Positions 38,591 through 50,900 of a stretch of DNA of 64,000 bases are shown here, piece after piece; the first letter of the stretch is position 1; each line of letters starts with the position of its first letter. The stretch spans positions 535,078-599,077 of the forward strand of contig NW_019091552.1 in assembly GCF_001949145.1 (NCBI RefSeq), in the 5' to 3' direction. The position numbers and the translations under genes are program-made. The notes under the pieces were generated by a model that saw nothing but the letters and a program-made list of their open reading frames with translations, made no database searches and was not told where the DNA came from. The stretch is from Acanthaster planci. Lineage: Eukaryota > Echinodermata > Asteroidea > Valvatida > Acanthasteridae.

Positions 38591-39491
38591 CTTCAGTGGA
38601 GAACACCACAATCCATCCACGACTCATTGGTCTTAAAAAGGAACTTGAAAGACTACAACATATTTTGTGACCAGCACATTATATTTTTTGTAAGTATCCC
38701 GTCTGTGAATTGTGAAGGTATGATTTGACACCTTTTTTTTCTAAATTATATATTCTGAAGCTTGACGGCACCTTTGCAGCAATGTCACCGCAGGCAGTCA
38801 CCGAGTAGTTTGTAGATTTTCTGTACAGATTATGAACTAGGCAATCAGTGTACTTTTAAGTTAATAGCAGTCTGTATGTACATTTTGCTTGGTGTCTGGT
38901 TGCTGGATAATGAATGAACAAGGGCACATTTATATTTGACTTTGACCCAAAACACAACCAACCTGGTAACTGGTTATACTCTGAAATAGCTCTGTCACTG
39001 AAACTTTGGCCTCAGGTGACATCACGTTTGTGCTCATGAACGTGGAAATTCAAATTACAACTCAAGGACTGGACACACCCTTTGAAAGGATCCAGAGTTA
39101 TAACACAAGTTCAGCTTGGCGTGATGATTTAAATTTGGAATCACCAACCAAGAGCTGCCAACTAGAACAGATTTTCAATATTTCATAAAAAAAGCAAAGA
39201 ATATGAAAGTATGGATCCATCTTTAGAAAATACTGATTTTAGAAAATCCTATCAGAGCATATTATTATGCACAATATTGACAGGCTTGCTATGGCATGTG
39301 GACCAGTGGACACTATGTGCTTTGATCCCGACCGAAATTGATCGCACGTACAGTAAACATAAGAAGTCAGGATTTTTGAGTCAAATGCTCATAAGGCACC
39401 TATCATGGAGCTCGAGGATAGTCTAATACCCTGACGTCTACAGTTATCTGGCAATGTACTATGTGCTGCAGCCTAGTCTAATACGTATGAA

Positions 39492-39688
39492 GTACACCAT
39501 ATGATGCAAGATATGGGGCGGAGAGCGCCCCCCAACCTTTGTGTTGGTCATTGTTTGATTGGAATCTCAGGAATTCTTTACAGACATCTAAGGGGGATGT
39601 GTTAGGTAACAATAGTCTAGAGTGTGTATAGGGATTGGACATGTGGGGGGGTACCCATCGGCCCCATATCGTGCACAGTATCAAGTAC
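39492..39688. repeat. Probable foldback element, ~197 bp
   Basis: Left GTACACCATATGATGCAAGA then TATGGGGC (39492-39519). Right GCCCCATATCGTGCACAGTA then TCAAGTAC (39661-39688), its imperfect reverse complement, with the inner GATATGGGGC exactly shared. A GC-rich interior has GAGAGCGCCC. Minus-strand ORF over it is incidental. Confidence 0.5.
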
Positions 39689-41394
39689 ACGGCGAGCGCA
39701 GTTAATTCACTAGCGCCGTGTGGTTTGTACTGGTGTGCCATGCATATGGTCCCGTGGCGGTTAGATTCTGTTACTCAACGTAAACGCCTGATTGTAAACG
39801 TAGCTTCAACATTGTCGTCTTCAAAGAGTTCCAGAAAACAGCCTTTTAAAAACTAGTTGGGAGTACAACAGCACATTCTGACAGCATTGCTCACTAAAAC
39901 ACCGATTTCTTTACTGATTTGGGGGCTTCAACATACTGAAAGGATGAGTTAAAGGTTGGCAGCTCTGCCAGCCTGCTGCATTCAAATGCATTTCACAGGA
40001 ATGCCCCCGGAAATTACTGAAGGGGGGAAAGTGGGGTTGTAACCCCATGACTCCATCCCAGATACACAACAGGTTCACTTACAACTCCAACACCTGTGAA
40101 CCTTGGAAGATTTCCAATCAGTGACTTAAAAGAAAACCATGCCAGCATTTCAGTAATAAACACCCCCTCCTTGTGGCTTTCCTAATTTTGAATTTGTAGT
40201 TTTCTTTCTTTTCTTCAATCCTCAAAATAGCACCAAAGGGGATCACGTCTGCTGACGAGCACTCATAGACAGTAGGCTATTTTAAAGCATAGCTTCTTCA
40301 AGTAGATCGTCATTACAGTTATGACAGAAGAGGTCTGATGTGTTTATTAAACAAAGTGCTCAGTCATGTTTTCTGAACCATTGGTCCAGATTTTGTGAAC
40401 TGTTTTTTTTTAATGCTTGGTCCTTTTTTAGGGGGACCATGGTCTGTTTGTAACACCTCACCCACAGATTCTGTGTTTTGATTGGCCGAGGGCTAGTCGC
40501 ACGGCATTTGCTACTTTTGCTCTCTCGTCGTGTGTCCCAAATTGCTATAACCATAGCAATCACAATACTATGGCCATAGCAGCAAGCTGTGCTGTGAGCA
40601 GATGCATGTGATGTGCGCGTTGCAGTTATTTTCAAGTGCCAGCTGGGTCCAAAGATCTTGAAAAGTGGCAGTCTAGAAAAGCAGTTGTGTATTTTCAACC
40701 AATGCCATGTTTAAAATAAAAGTACATTCCAGGTTTAGTAATCAGTCATCACTTTAAATCAAGCAGAATCTGTGGAAAGTTTTATAAAACAAATACGAAG
40801 GCGAAGGTGATCCATGGAGTATTCTGTTTTGCCAAGGCAAAGTCGAGGGAAAATGGTATACTATCTTAGATCACCTCAAGAGGCTAGTTTTACTTCATCT
40901 CTCAGAGCAGTCAATCTTTGAACACTATTTTGAAGAGTTCATATAACAAGTTACCTGTCAGGTTTTTTAGGTCCATGCTCTGCATTTAACTGCTAACAAC
41001 AGTGAGCGGGAATTTTAAGAATTTAGCCAAAAAAGTTAAAGCAGCCAGCCTATGTTTCATTGCAAGCACTGTCTTGTTAGTGCCTGTTTGTGTTTAGAGA
41101 TGATGGCATCATTCCTGTATTAAACCTGATCTTTTGCCAGGTTAAGATGCTCTTTTCGTGCTGACTGTACGCACTGTCAGTGAAATGAACAATGGTTCCG
41201 TTCACTGGAAAATTGTATGTACCTCTGGGGTGAGAATAATTGGGCTGACATTATTAGTCTAAATGTGCAATGAACAAAGCATAAATAGGCATAACTATTA
41301 AGTTGTAAAATCATTCCTAGCTTTCTTAAGCACTGTCATGTCTAAATGTAAGAAACAGTCAAGTCGCAAGTAAAATGAAGTATTTTGTCAGTTC

Positions 41395-41916
41395 TTAAAG
41401 GTAGTGGACACGATTGGTTTTGTGTCATAATTTCACAAGATTGGCAGATTACGGTGTATAATATTCACTGCAACTTACATTGCACTGACATATTTTGTGC
41501 TTGATCCGACTGCTTTGTGAAAAATCAAGAAAAGCAGTGTGACATTTTCAACGCTTAAATCAAAGATCTTGTAATTTAAGTTGCATAAAATCTGTGGATT
41601 ACAGAGCGTTTGTATTAAGTGAACAGCATCTGCGTAGTTAGGGTGGGAAATGGGTGTAACAGGCAAACAATACACACAAGAAAATTGGCACCTGTAATGT
41701 GATGTGCGAAGTGAAATGAACTCTTATACGATGGTCGGCTGACCATCACAAAAAAAGAGAACAAAATTTCTGTTGTCTCAAAAACTACAGCATTCTGGGT
41801 GGAAATATTTGACAGACTGATTTAAGCTGTTGTGGACTTTCTTTCAAGAAAGGTATCTCAGGGTTATACGGTAGTCAGATTCGGGGGATTTTACCAGTGG
41901 TGTACACTACCTTTAA
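41395..41916. repeat. TTAA-flanked MITE-like element, 522 bp
   Basis: Begins TTAAAGGTAGTGGACAC and ends GTGTACACTACCTTTAA, i.e. TTAA target-site copies around inverted AGGTAGTG-ACAC termini. TTAA duplication is the hallmark of piggyBac-type insertion. No ORF. It resembles an abundant repeat class with GGTAGTGGACAC-like ends that I associate with sea-star genomes; this is recollection, not a search. Confidence 0.65.
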
Positions 41917-42050
41917 AACATTATCAATTTTAGCAGCCGGCTGCAAGTACATGGGATTTCTATGTTCGCAGCCGACTGCAAGTACATAGGAAATCTTTTC
42001 CAGTGTGTTTTTGCATTCCTCCACAATTTTGTTGAAGGACGACATAAGAC

Positions 42051-42204
42051 AAGGTCCTTGCTTCAGACGAAGGGATTGACATATACAATTGTTGTACATA
42101 TTAGTCTAAATTCTTTGTCCAAAAACCAAGGTCCTTGCTTCAGACGAAGGGATTGACATATACAATTGTTGTACATATTAGTCTAAATTCTTTGTCCAAA
42201 AACC
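42051..42204 (+). repeat. Exact 77-bp tandem duplication
   Basis: AAGGTCCTTGCTTCAGACGA opens both copies (42051 and 42128), and both end TTTGTCCAAAAACC. I found no difference between the 77-bp units by eye. Confidence 0.85.
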
Positions 42205-42881
42205 ATGTCAGTAATGGCAACCATATTGCAATTTTTGTATTTGTTGGTATTCAACCTGAATTGAACCTCGTTTTCTTTTTGCATTTTGTTTTCCTTTTTT
42301 GGGGTGGGGGGTTGTATTTCCAAGCTGTAATTTCATTCACTTAATTTGAGAGAGCTTTTGTCTCTTTGGCCTTTGAATGCAAAATAAAAATTTGAATATC
42401 TACAGTATTTTGTGTTTATATATATCCTCGCGGCACAGCAGGCGGAGGTGGTACTGTGTGACAGTTAACCTCTTGGAGGTTTTTGTGGTTTTGAAGAGCA
42501 ACCTCTTACATGACACATATATATGAGTTTTGCACTGGCACGTTTCAGAATTGTTCAAACTTGCAAAGGAGAGATACCTTTATTTTTGCTCAGCACCAGT
42601 GGAAGAAAGAACATAGCAGTGTGGAATTTTATTTCTGATAAACATATCCCCATCTTGAAAATGCTGCTCGGAAGTATTTGCATTATGTTCAGTACTCACA
42701 AAAATTGAGTTCAAGCGGCCTTCTAGTTGACATTCGGTTTACATTGACTGGCATTAGCACAGCAAAAGATATAAAATTACAGACTCAAAAAAATTAAAGG
42801 AAGCAGCATCAAATTGGTTGAGTTTTATAGTGTAACCTGAACAGCAAGCATTATTAATTTCTGTTTTATTTTAATTTTTTT

Positions 42882-44649
42882 GGGGGGGGGGAATCTTTGT
42901 GTTTCTCTCTGTTCTATTTTGTCTTCCTAGATTTTAGGTTACAGATGCTGTAAGAAATTTTCTAAAAGTGTTGGCCTTTAGTGGAAAAAAAGCTTGTTAT
43001 GTCAACCAATGCAGAAAAAAAAGTTGACCACTGTGTTTGAAACTATGGATGTCACAAACAGTGAGCATTTAGTCATGGAAGAAGCACCTAATGGTTTAGG
43101 GAAAAATAGTTGACAAAAAATTATGTGGCTTATGGATGTGTTTAAAATATCTAATGTATATGTAACACATGAGCACTTTGTAAATACGTGAACGGAAGTT
43201 TATTGCAGATTATATATGACAATGGTAGTTCAAAGAATGATTTTAAAGGAATTGGGTGAGAAGGAATCGGCAGTGAAGGATTAACAGAAAAATGAATATC
43301 TGAACGACATGTTGTTTGAGTTCTCTTGGTGTGCATTTTGTTGTGAATGTTTAACGTGCAGTACCCTGGTAGTATTAGATTCAAAAGTATAAAGTAAAAT
43401 TAAAGGGCCACAGAACTTGAAATGCAAGTTCAAAAATCCTTTGTTGGCCGTATCATTTTGCGGCAAGGTCCAGTTATTTAATACCTCTTGGTTTTGAATT
43501 AATATGAGGGTCGGAAGGCAGTTCTGTGATGGGATGCTCAGAATTTGGGGAACAACTATTGCTGTTGCCCAGATTTTTTTTCAGGGCGGGGAAGGACCGC
43601 TTTTTAAATGGGGGGGGGGAATCTCCAATGGGGTAGAAACTAATAGTTATCTGTGGAAGCGGTCAATGTTCAAGGTATATTTTTAAAGCAAATTGGTAAT
43701 TTTCATCACTTTTTTTTGCAATTCATCTGCATTTCCTCCTTTTTTTTGGGGGGGGGGGGAAGCAGCCCCGTGGTTCCCCCTTGTAATGCCCAGGGGAATA
43801 ATGCTTCTGAAAAGGCATAGCTTGTGTCAGGGTGTTCGAGCACAAAAGTTGACGGAGATTGCGGACGTCATTGACTTAGCCCTGACTGGCAAAGAAACAT
43901 CCATAAAACAATTACTGAATTGTGCAACCCACCTTGTGTGATATTTCTATAGGGGATTGTCCAAATCCTGGCTTCCTTTGTGACATGAAATCACTAGGGG
44001 ATTCATCCTGTTCAAATCAAATTGATGTTCCTGGATTTGGTCGATTGCATAAAGTTTCATTCAGAATGGAGAGAGCACCTTGTGAAATGGACACCCCTCT
44101 TTATGGGGGGGGGGAGTTTTGGAGACACATTTTCCTTTTTACCTGTTTTTTCTCTTGCCCGTAACTTTGCATGTCTATAGATTATAAAGATGAACAAAGA
44201 AACTGACTGGGGCATTGGTGGTTCTTCCCAATTACTTAAACTACATGTAACTAAATGAATAAATCATTAATACATTAATTAATGAAATAAATTTAAAAAT
44301 GGAAATCCTCGGTACAAATATCATGGCTCATATTTCGGATTCACAACAGTTTCTGGATAACGCCTTCCTTGGTATATTCCGGGCAGTGGCAACTCCGGGG
44401 ACACACTATGTACTTTGCCACGGGAAAATCATTAGAATTTATTGCCAATTCTGAGACTGAGACTAGTCTTAAAGGCTGTGGAAGCATCGTTTTAAAATGT
44501 TGAACTTCTTGTGTAAAAAAATCGCTTCCAGGAACCCCCTCCGCATTTGGGGGGCACGTTGGAGGCACCGGTGAATTAAGCTTTTCAAGAGCAAAAGATT
44601 TCTGTTTCAGAATTTTTGCTTAGCTTAAAACCCAAAAGTTGGGGGGGGG
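42882..44649 (+). repeat. Cluster of five long G runs
   Basis: G runs at 42882-42891 (10), 43610-43619 (10), 43748-43759 (12), 44105-44114 (10) and 44641-44649 (9), all on the + strand and several preceded by T runs. They lie just upstream of YME1L1. Confidence 0.7.
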
Positions 44650-44895
44650 ATGCGTACAAGTTAAACCGCGTATGAAACAAGGTCGTGATTTGAAAAACTT
44701 CACAATTTTTTGTCCTTCAACAGCGCCCCCTCTAGACTTATTTAACATGATGTCATCACATGCGCTGAAAAAGATTGCATTTGGTTGTTGTGTATTTCGT
44801 TAAAGAAGGAAACTGTTCGATTGTAGCGACCAAACACGTCAAAAAAGTCTTCAACTGCGAGCTCAACATTGAGAATCTGCTGCAGATTCGTGGAA

Positions 44896-44925
44896 ATGTT
44901 CTCTGTGAGTGGAGTGAGTGCGCAG
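44896..44925 (+). CDS. YME1L1: YME1L1 first coding exon, ten codons
   Basis: ATG opens [10 protein letters not shown] and stops at a GTAAAT donor, phase 0, joining [16 protein letters not shown] at 45842. The human protein also starts Met-Phe-Ser and continues with a PLSHLINAF-like segment, so this tiny exon and its start are well supported. The overlapping 107-codon ORF in another frame is incidental. Confidence 0.8.
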
Positions 44926-47900
44926 GTAAATATCGAACGCCTTGTGAATCGCACAGCTTGGAATGGGGGATTCCCTTGCATAACGTTTGTGCAGTAGGCC
45001 TATATGCACACGGACATCACTTGACGACGGCTCTGTGCATAAACCTATTATTGGACTGGCCTGAGAAATGTGTTTTCTTAGTAGGATGCGTTAATTAATT
45101 TATCGCGGTATTTCTCACATTTCCCAATCGAATAGAGATTTCTCGCTCACCTTCCTGAATTGTCCTATCCTTTATGTCCTTGTTGTTGTGTAATTAGAAG
45201 ATTTTGTTTATGGTTCAATTTGTTTTCTATGGCTCAGAAATTGTGTGTGCGCAGTGTATGCAGCGGAGGTCGAGTCTCTATAATTACGACATCGAGAAAT
45301 GGTTTCTATGAAGGCCCATAAAGCACTTTGTTTATGAATAAATATAGATAGAAATGGTTATTGCTTAAAAAGGAAACAGATAGCCACACTGTATGATAAA
45401 TGTTCTATTTTACTTACAGTTGACTCCGTTTGACAGGCTTCTGCTTAAAGATGCTATTCGCTTAGAGAATGAGATGGGAGTAACTGCTCTGCATCACTTC
45501 ACATTAATCTGACATGGAATGGGCCCCTAACTTAAGAACACTTTTTACCTCAGTATCAAATGTAGTAGCAACTTTGAAATTCGTCTTATTACTTAAATTG
45601 GTGTTTGCAGCAGGAGTAATAAATGTGCAGGTATATTGCAAATTCCATCCTCTTGGTAGACCCATTCTTTTATCGATGTCTGAAACAATCCTTAAAAATG
45701 TCTGCTTTCTGAGTTCTAATTCCCCAAGAGTTATGATGATCTCCTTAGGCCTGAACTATTTCTTATTCATAATTAACGTTAGATATTCTAAATATCCCTT
45801 AAAAATTGCTAGCAGTCTTGGTCTTCGTGCTTTGTTTACAGCAACTCCTGGGGCCCTTGCCTCATCTGGCCGCTGTGCTGAACTCCGTCAAGGCCACATC
45901 CCGTGACCCTACCGCAGCAGCATGGGCTATCAAGCACAGCAGACAGAAGCATCGACAAGGCTCTGGCAGTCAGGTCAGAGCATCTGATGCAGACTTATTA
46001 GAGAGCCTACAAAATGTAAGTAGAAAGTTCATTTGGAAAATCATGCGGGAATTCTCTAGAGCCACACACAGTTTCACTTTATGCCATTTCATGTACCCCA
46101 GAAAATCCATGTTTTCCTACAAATTCTTGATCTGTTATGTTGTCTGGGTTGAATTGGCAGGCGTTGTCTTGCATTGACTCTAAGGAAATTGTTCAGTTGA
46201 CCACTTTAGAGAATTGACTCCTGAGGAAAGAGAGGTCAAACTGCTGATTCCAAGTTTGAATTTGGTTCCATTCGATTCTGCTGTACAGTTTAGGGCTGTG
46301 CCTAGTTCCTCGATACCCACAGCCCGACCGCTGATTACGGATAACCGGCCCCATTTCATCAATCTTTATCATCCAAAGCTGCCCTTGTAAATTTCAGCAC
46401 AACATTTCAGAAAGGGAAGCATCGTTTTCTTTTGTTTACTCGCTGATAAATTGTTGGAAAACATCGGAAGAATGTATGGTTTGAGTCCATTCACCAACAA
46501 TTTCCTGATGTCTAGATCACAGATGAATCAACAAAAAGAACCGGTCAAGACATGCTGCTGGTGCAACTTTAATACCTTGAACCGGCTGGATTTGCTTGGT
46601 GGTGCACTTTGGTCTTTTCACTCCCATCACTTGTCTGCACACTGCATAAAACAAACCAACCCGTCACTGCAACCAAATCCTGCTTTTATGCGAGCCTGAT
46701 TGCTACATTTGACCAAATTGTGTATGCCTTGCATGACTCCATGACCAGGGACCTTTCTTTAGCTTAAAATTTGGATTTGTAACTCGATTTTTAGCCGTTC
46801 CCCCGNCGATCCGTGTTGCCAAGATTTTTATTTCACACTTGGAAACCTAGAAATAAAAGGTGTCGTTACAATGTAGTCCTGTGCATTATTAGTGCCGAAA
46901 CACACCCCAATGAGAGAGTACCAGCGCAGCACTCAATTCAACAGCTTGGCAAAAGAGTGGGTTAGGAATGCACGCGGTGAAAAACACTTGATTAACCACT
47001 GGCTGCCGGGTGGTTTGAAAAATGCAGTGCACATAATCAGGACTTTAACAAAATTTTCAGTTTTCCAAATTCTTCAAAAATTCATCATTTCAATTAATGG
47101 ACGTTCACACCCAGATGAATTACTGTCTGATCTCCCCTCCATTCTGACAGACAAAATCTATTGACGCCCGAGTATTTCAGCGAGGCCTGCAGCCTTGTAA
47201 AAAGAGCCCAGATAATAATAATAAATAAACATTTATAAAGCGCCATCTATCTAGAAAACTAATCCGAGGCACTAGAAGAGACAGTAAAATCAGGTTGATG
47301 ACACTTATGAAGTGCCAATAAAAGAACGCTTGAGCAGAAAAGTTTTCAAGTTTGACTTTAATGCTTAAATTCAGTCCAGTGTTCTGAAATCATTTGGGAG
47401 GTTGTTCAACAGCACTGGTGCGGCCGATGGAAAGGCTCGACTTCCATAGGCAATCCGTGTTCTTGGAATCGCAAGCAGATTCTTGTGTGATGAGCGCAGG
47501 TTACGTTGTGGTATATGTACATGGGGTGTGTTGGGGTCACATAAATAACCTGGTGCCAATCCATGTACTACGATTTTCCACATGAACAGAAGAATGTTGA
47601 ACTCAATTTGCTCGCAAACAGGCAACCAATGGAGATGTTGCAGCACTGGCAAGATGTGGTCAAATTTGTTAGATCTGGATAAGACTCGGGCAGCTGCATT
47701 TAGAGCATGGTGGAATTTGTCTAACTGGTACGATTTAATGTTGGTCAGTTGAGAGTTACAATTATCCAGCCGAGAAAGAACAAAGGCATGAATGAGTTTG
47801 GATGCAGATGTGTCATCAAGTACTTTCCCTATGCTGTTAACGTTGCGAATGTTACAATAAACAGACTCGCAAATCTTCTGAACGTGAGTATCCATGGAGA

Positions 47901-50900
47901 AATTTTCATCAAAGACAACTCCTAGGTTTCAAACAGTGGATGAGGCAGTGATGCATTCTGAACCAATGGTAACAGTTCGGTCCTGGATCAGAGCTTGCTG
48001 GGATTTAGATGCAATTATAACGAGATCAGATTTGCTGTGATTCAGCTTCAACTTATTGGTAAGCATCTGTGCACTTATATCTAGGATGCATGCCTCTAAC
48101 TGATGCTTAGCAGAGAGCTTACTATCAGGAGATGATGGATCAAATGGAATGTAATGTACAACTATGTACCATCTGCATAGAGGTGAATTTGAAGACCATG
48201 TTGATAGGCAATGTTGGATACCGGGCTAAAATACATGCTGAACAAAGTGGGCCAAGCACTGATCCTTGGGGCACACCAAATTGCCAAGCTGCAGGAGATG
48301 ATGATGATTCACCAATCTTCACNGAGTGAAAAATGCCGGTAATGCCCATCAGCCTGGTCTTTTGTTCGGAGTACGGTCTTTTGTTACAGGGCCCTGTTTC
48401 CTTTGTCCGAGTTCGGAGACCCCGGCCACGCATATAAACCATACGTCTCCGATCCCAGAGTCCCCAGCAGGAAGTTTAACAGAAGAATTCTGAACTCAAT
48501 CTGCTCCCAAACAGGCAACCAATGGAGATGTTGCAGCACTGGAAAGATGTGGTCAAATTTGTTAGATCTGGATAAGACTCGGGCAGCTGTATTTAGCGCA
48601 TGGTGGAGTTTGTCTAACTGGTATGATTTAATGTTGATCAGTTGAGAGTTACAAATATCCAGCCAAGAAAGAACAAAGGCATGAATGAGTTTGGATGCAG
48701 ATGTGTCATCAAGTACTTTCCCTATGCTGTTAACGTTGCGAATGTTACAATAAACAGACTCGCAAATCTTCCGAACGTGAGTATCCATGGAGAAATTTTC
48801 ATCAAAGACAACTCCTAGGTTTCGAACGGTGGATGAGGCAGTGATGCACTCTGAACCAATGGTAACAGTCCGGTCCTGGATCAGAGCGTGCTGGGATTTA
48901 GATTCAGTTAGAAGAAGCTCTGATTTGCTGTGATTCAGCTTCAACTTACTGGTAAGCATCCATGCACTTATATCTAGGATGCATGCCTCTAACTGATGCT
49001 TAGCAGAGAGCTTGCCACAACGCACCCTCCGTTCTAGTTCAACATTGCTGCTCAGTACACCTGTCACTCGCACTAAGACTTATGGATATCGTTCATTCAA
49101 GTATGCATCACCATCGCTGTGGAACTCTCTCCCACACCATATCAGAAATGTCAAAAATGAAAATGAATTTAAGTCACTACTTAAAACTCACCTGTTTCAT
49201 TAATTGCTTTATTTCATAATATTACTGTGAAGGGCATCGAGATGTGCTATGTGATGCGCTATACATGTATAAGAAATGTGTTATTATATTATTATTGTTA
49301 CTATCAGGAGATAATGGATCAAATGGAATGTAATGTACAACTATGTGCCATCTGCATAGAGGTGAATTTGAAGACCATGTTGATAGGCAATGTTGGCTAC
49401 CGGGCTAAAATACATGCTGAACAAAAGTGGGCCAAGCACTGATGCTTGGGGCACACCAAATTGCCAAGCTGCAGGAGATGATGATGATTCACCAATCTTC
49501 ATAGACTGAGACCTGTCCGATAAGTACGACGAAAACCACTCTATAGGTATTCCTTTAACACCACACGACTCAAGACGTTTAATTAATAGTAAGTGATCCA
49601 CAGTGTCAAATGCAGAAGACAAGTCCAGAAGTACAAGAAAAACTGCCTGTTTACTGTCGACTGCCCGGAGAATGTCCTTGGAGACACGGATGAGAGCTGT
49701 TTCAGTACTGAACCATCTCCTGTATGCAGACTGAAATGACTCAAATAAATTATTGTCAGAAAGGTGATCACATACATGTAGCTGTATGGCAACCTACTTT
49801 CTCAAGCACTTTAGAAATGAACTTGAGATTAGACACCGGTCGATAGTTTTTAAGTTCCTCAGAGTTCAGTGATGATTTCTTTAAAATCGGTGAGACAACA
49901 GCCTGCTTAAATGCTTTGGGAAATTTGCCTGTTTTGTAAGAGAGATGCTCAGAATGAAGTTGATGTCGGGTAGTAACAGACACATGTGATGTTTCAATAT
50001 TAAACCAGGTTGGGATAGAGTCAAGAGAACACGATTTGGATGGCAATGCAGAAATGATGTGTGCCAGCTCCTCCTTGTTAACTGGCTCGTTAACTGGCTC
50101 AAACATATTTGGTAACCGTAATTGGTGTTTCATTGCACAGAGACTGGACCTTTGTGCTGGGCAGGGGATGAGACGACTCCATTTTGTCATAAATTAAGCA
50201 AATCTTGGAAACAAAGAAATTGCTGAACCTTTCTGCAAGCTGCTGAGTGTCCGTGTGACTGGGGAATTTGGGGTTGCTAGAGAGATGAAAAGTTTGATCA
50301 ATGATCCTGTAAAACTGTCTGTGACCACTATCGTCGACAATTTACTTGCTGATATATGCAGCCTTAGCAGTGTTATGTAACTTTCTTTTGCTCACGAACC
50401 TGGCACAGTGCACTGCTGACCTCTTGTCAATAGGGGCCAGATTAGCTTGCAGCGGTTCTGTGTGGCTCATCGCTGCGGTGGCGGAGCGCTTTTGTCCCCG
50501 GTGGTAATCCGCTCGCACTAAATGCCCCAAACTGTGGTATACTGTTTCATAACAAGGCTGGATTTTCTCCACTATTGAGAGTGAAAAAATGTCTGTAATG
50601 CCCAGCAGCCTGGTCTTTTGTTCCGAGAACGGTCTTTTATTACAAGGCCCAGTTCCCTTTGTCCGTTTTTGGAGACCCCGGCCACGCGTATAAACACACG
50701 GTGCCCGAAACCGGGCTCCCCGGCAGGAAGTGGTTACTTTTTTTTTTGTTATTTCAGTGATAATTATGGGTACAGCCCGTTAAGGGGATCGGTTACCGGG
50801 TTCTCACACTACCCGTAAAAGCTCATCACTCAGAGAGTTGCAGAGAGTACATGAACTGTAGTTCATTAGCTGAGTAAAAAAAACAAACAAAAGCATGCAA

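Larger units (their letters stand above)
38591..44895. other. TBC1D5 3' flank and YME1L1 upstream region
   Basis: No supported gene. AATAAA candidates for TBC1D5 occur at 40715-40720 and 42384-42389, among others, so the 3'UTR could be long. Interspersed repeats occupy 39492-39688 and 41395-41916, an exact tandem duplication 42051-42204, and long G runs 42882-44649. The YME1L1 promoter should lie in the last few hundred bases, but I see no clear core element. Confidence 0.5.

Noticed and set aside
38123-38620. 165-codon minus-strand ORF
   Set aside because: Shadow of the GC-rich TBC1D5 terminal exon.
44775-45098. 107-codon ORF as the YME1L1 N-terminus
   Set aside because: Wrong frame. The [10 protein letters not shown] frame has a clean donor and matches the family start.
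49012-49203. Plus-strand ORF as an independent gene
   Set aside because: It is the ORF2 terminus of the nested LINE fragment.
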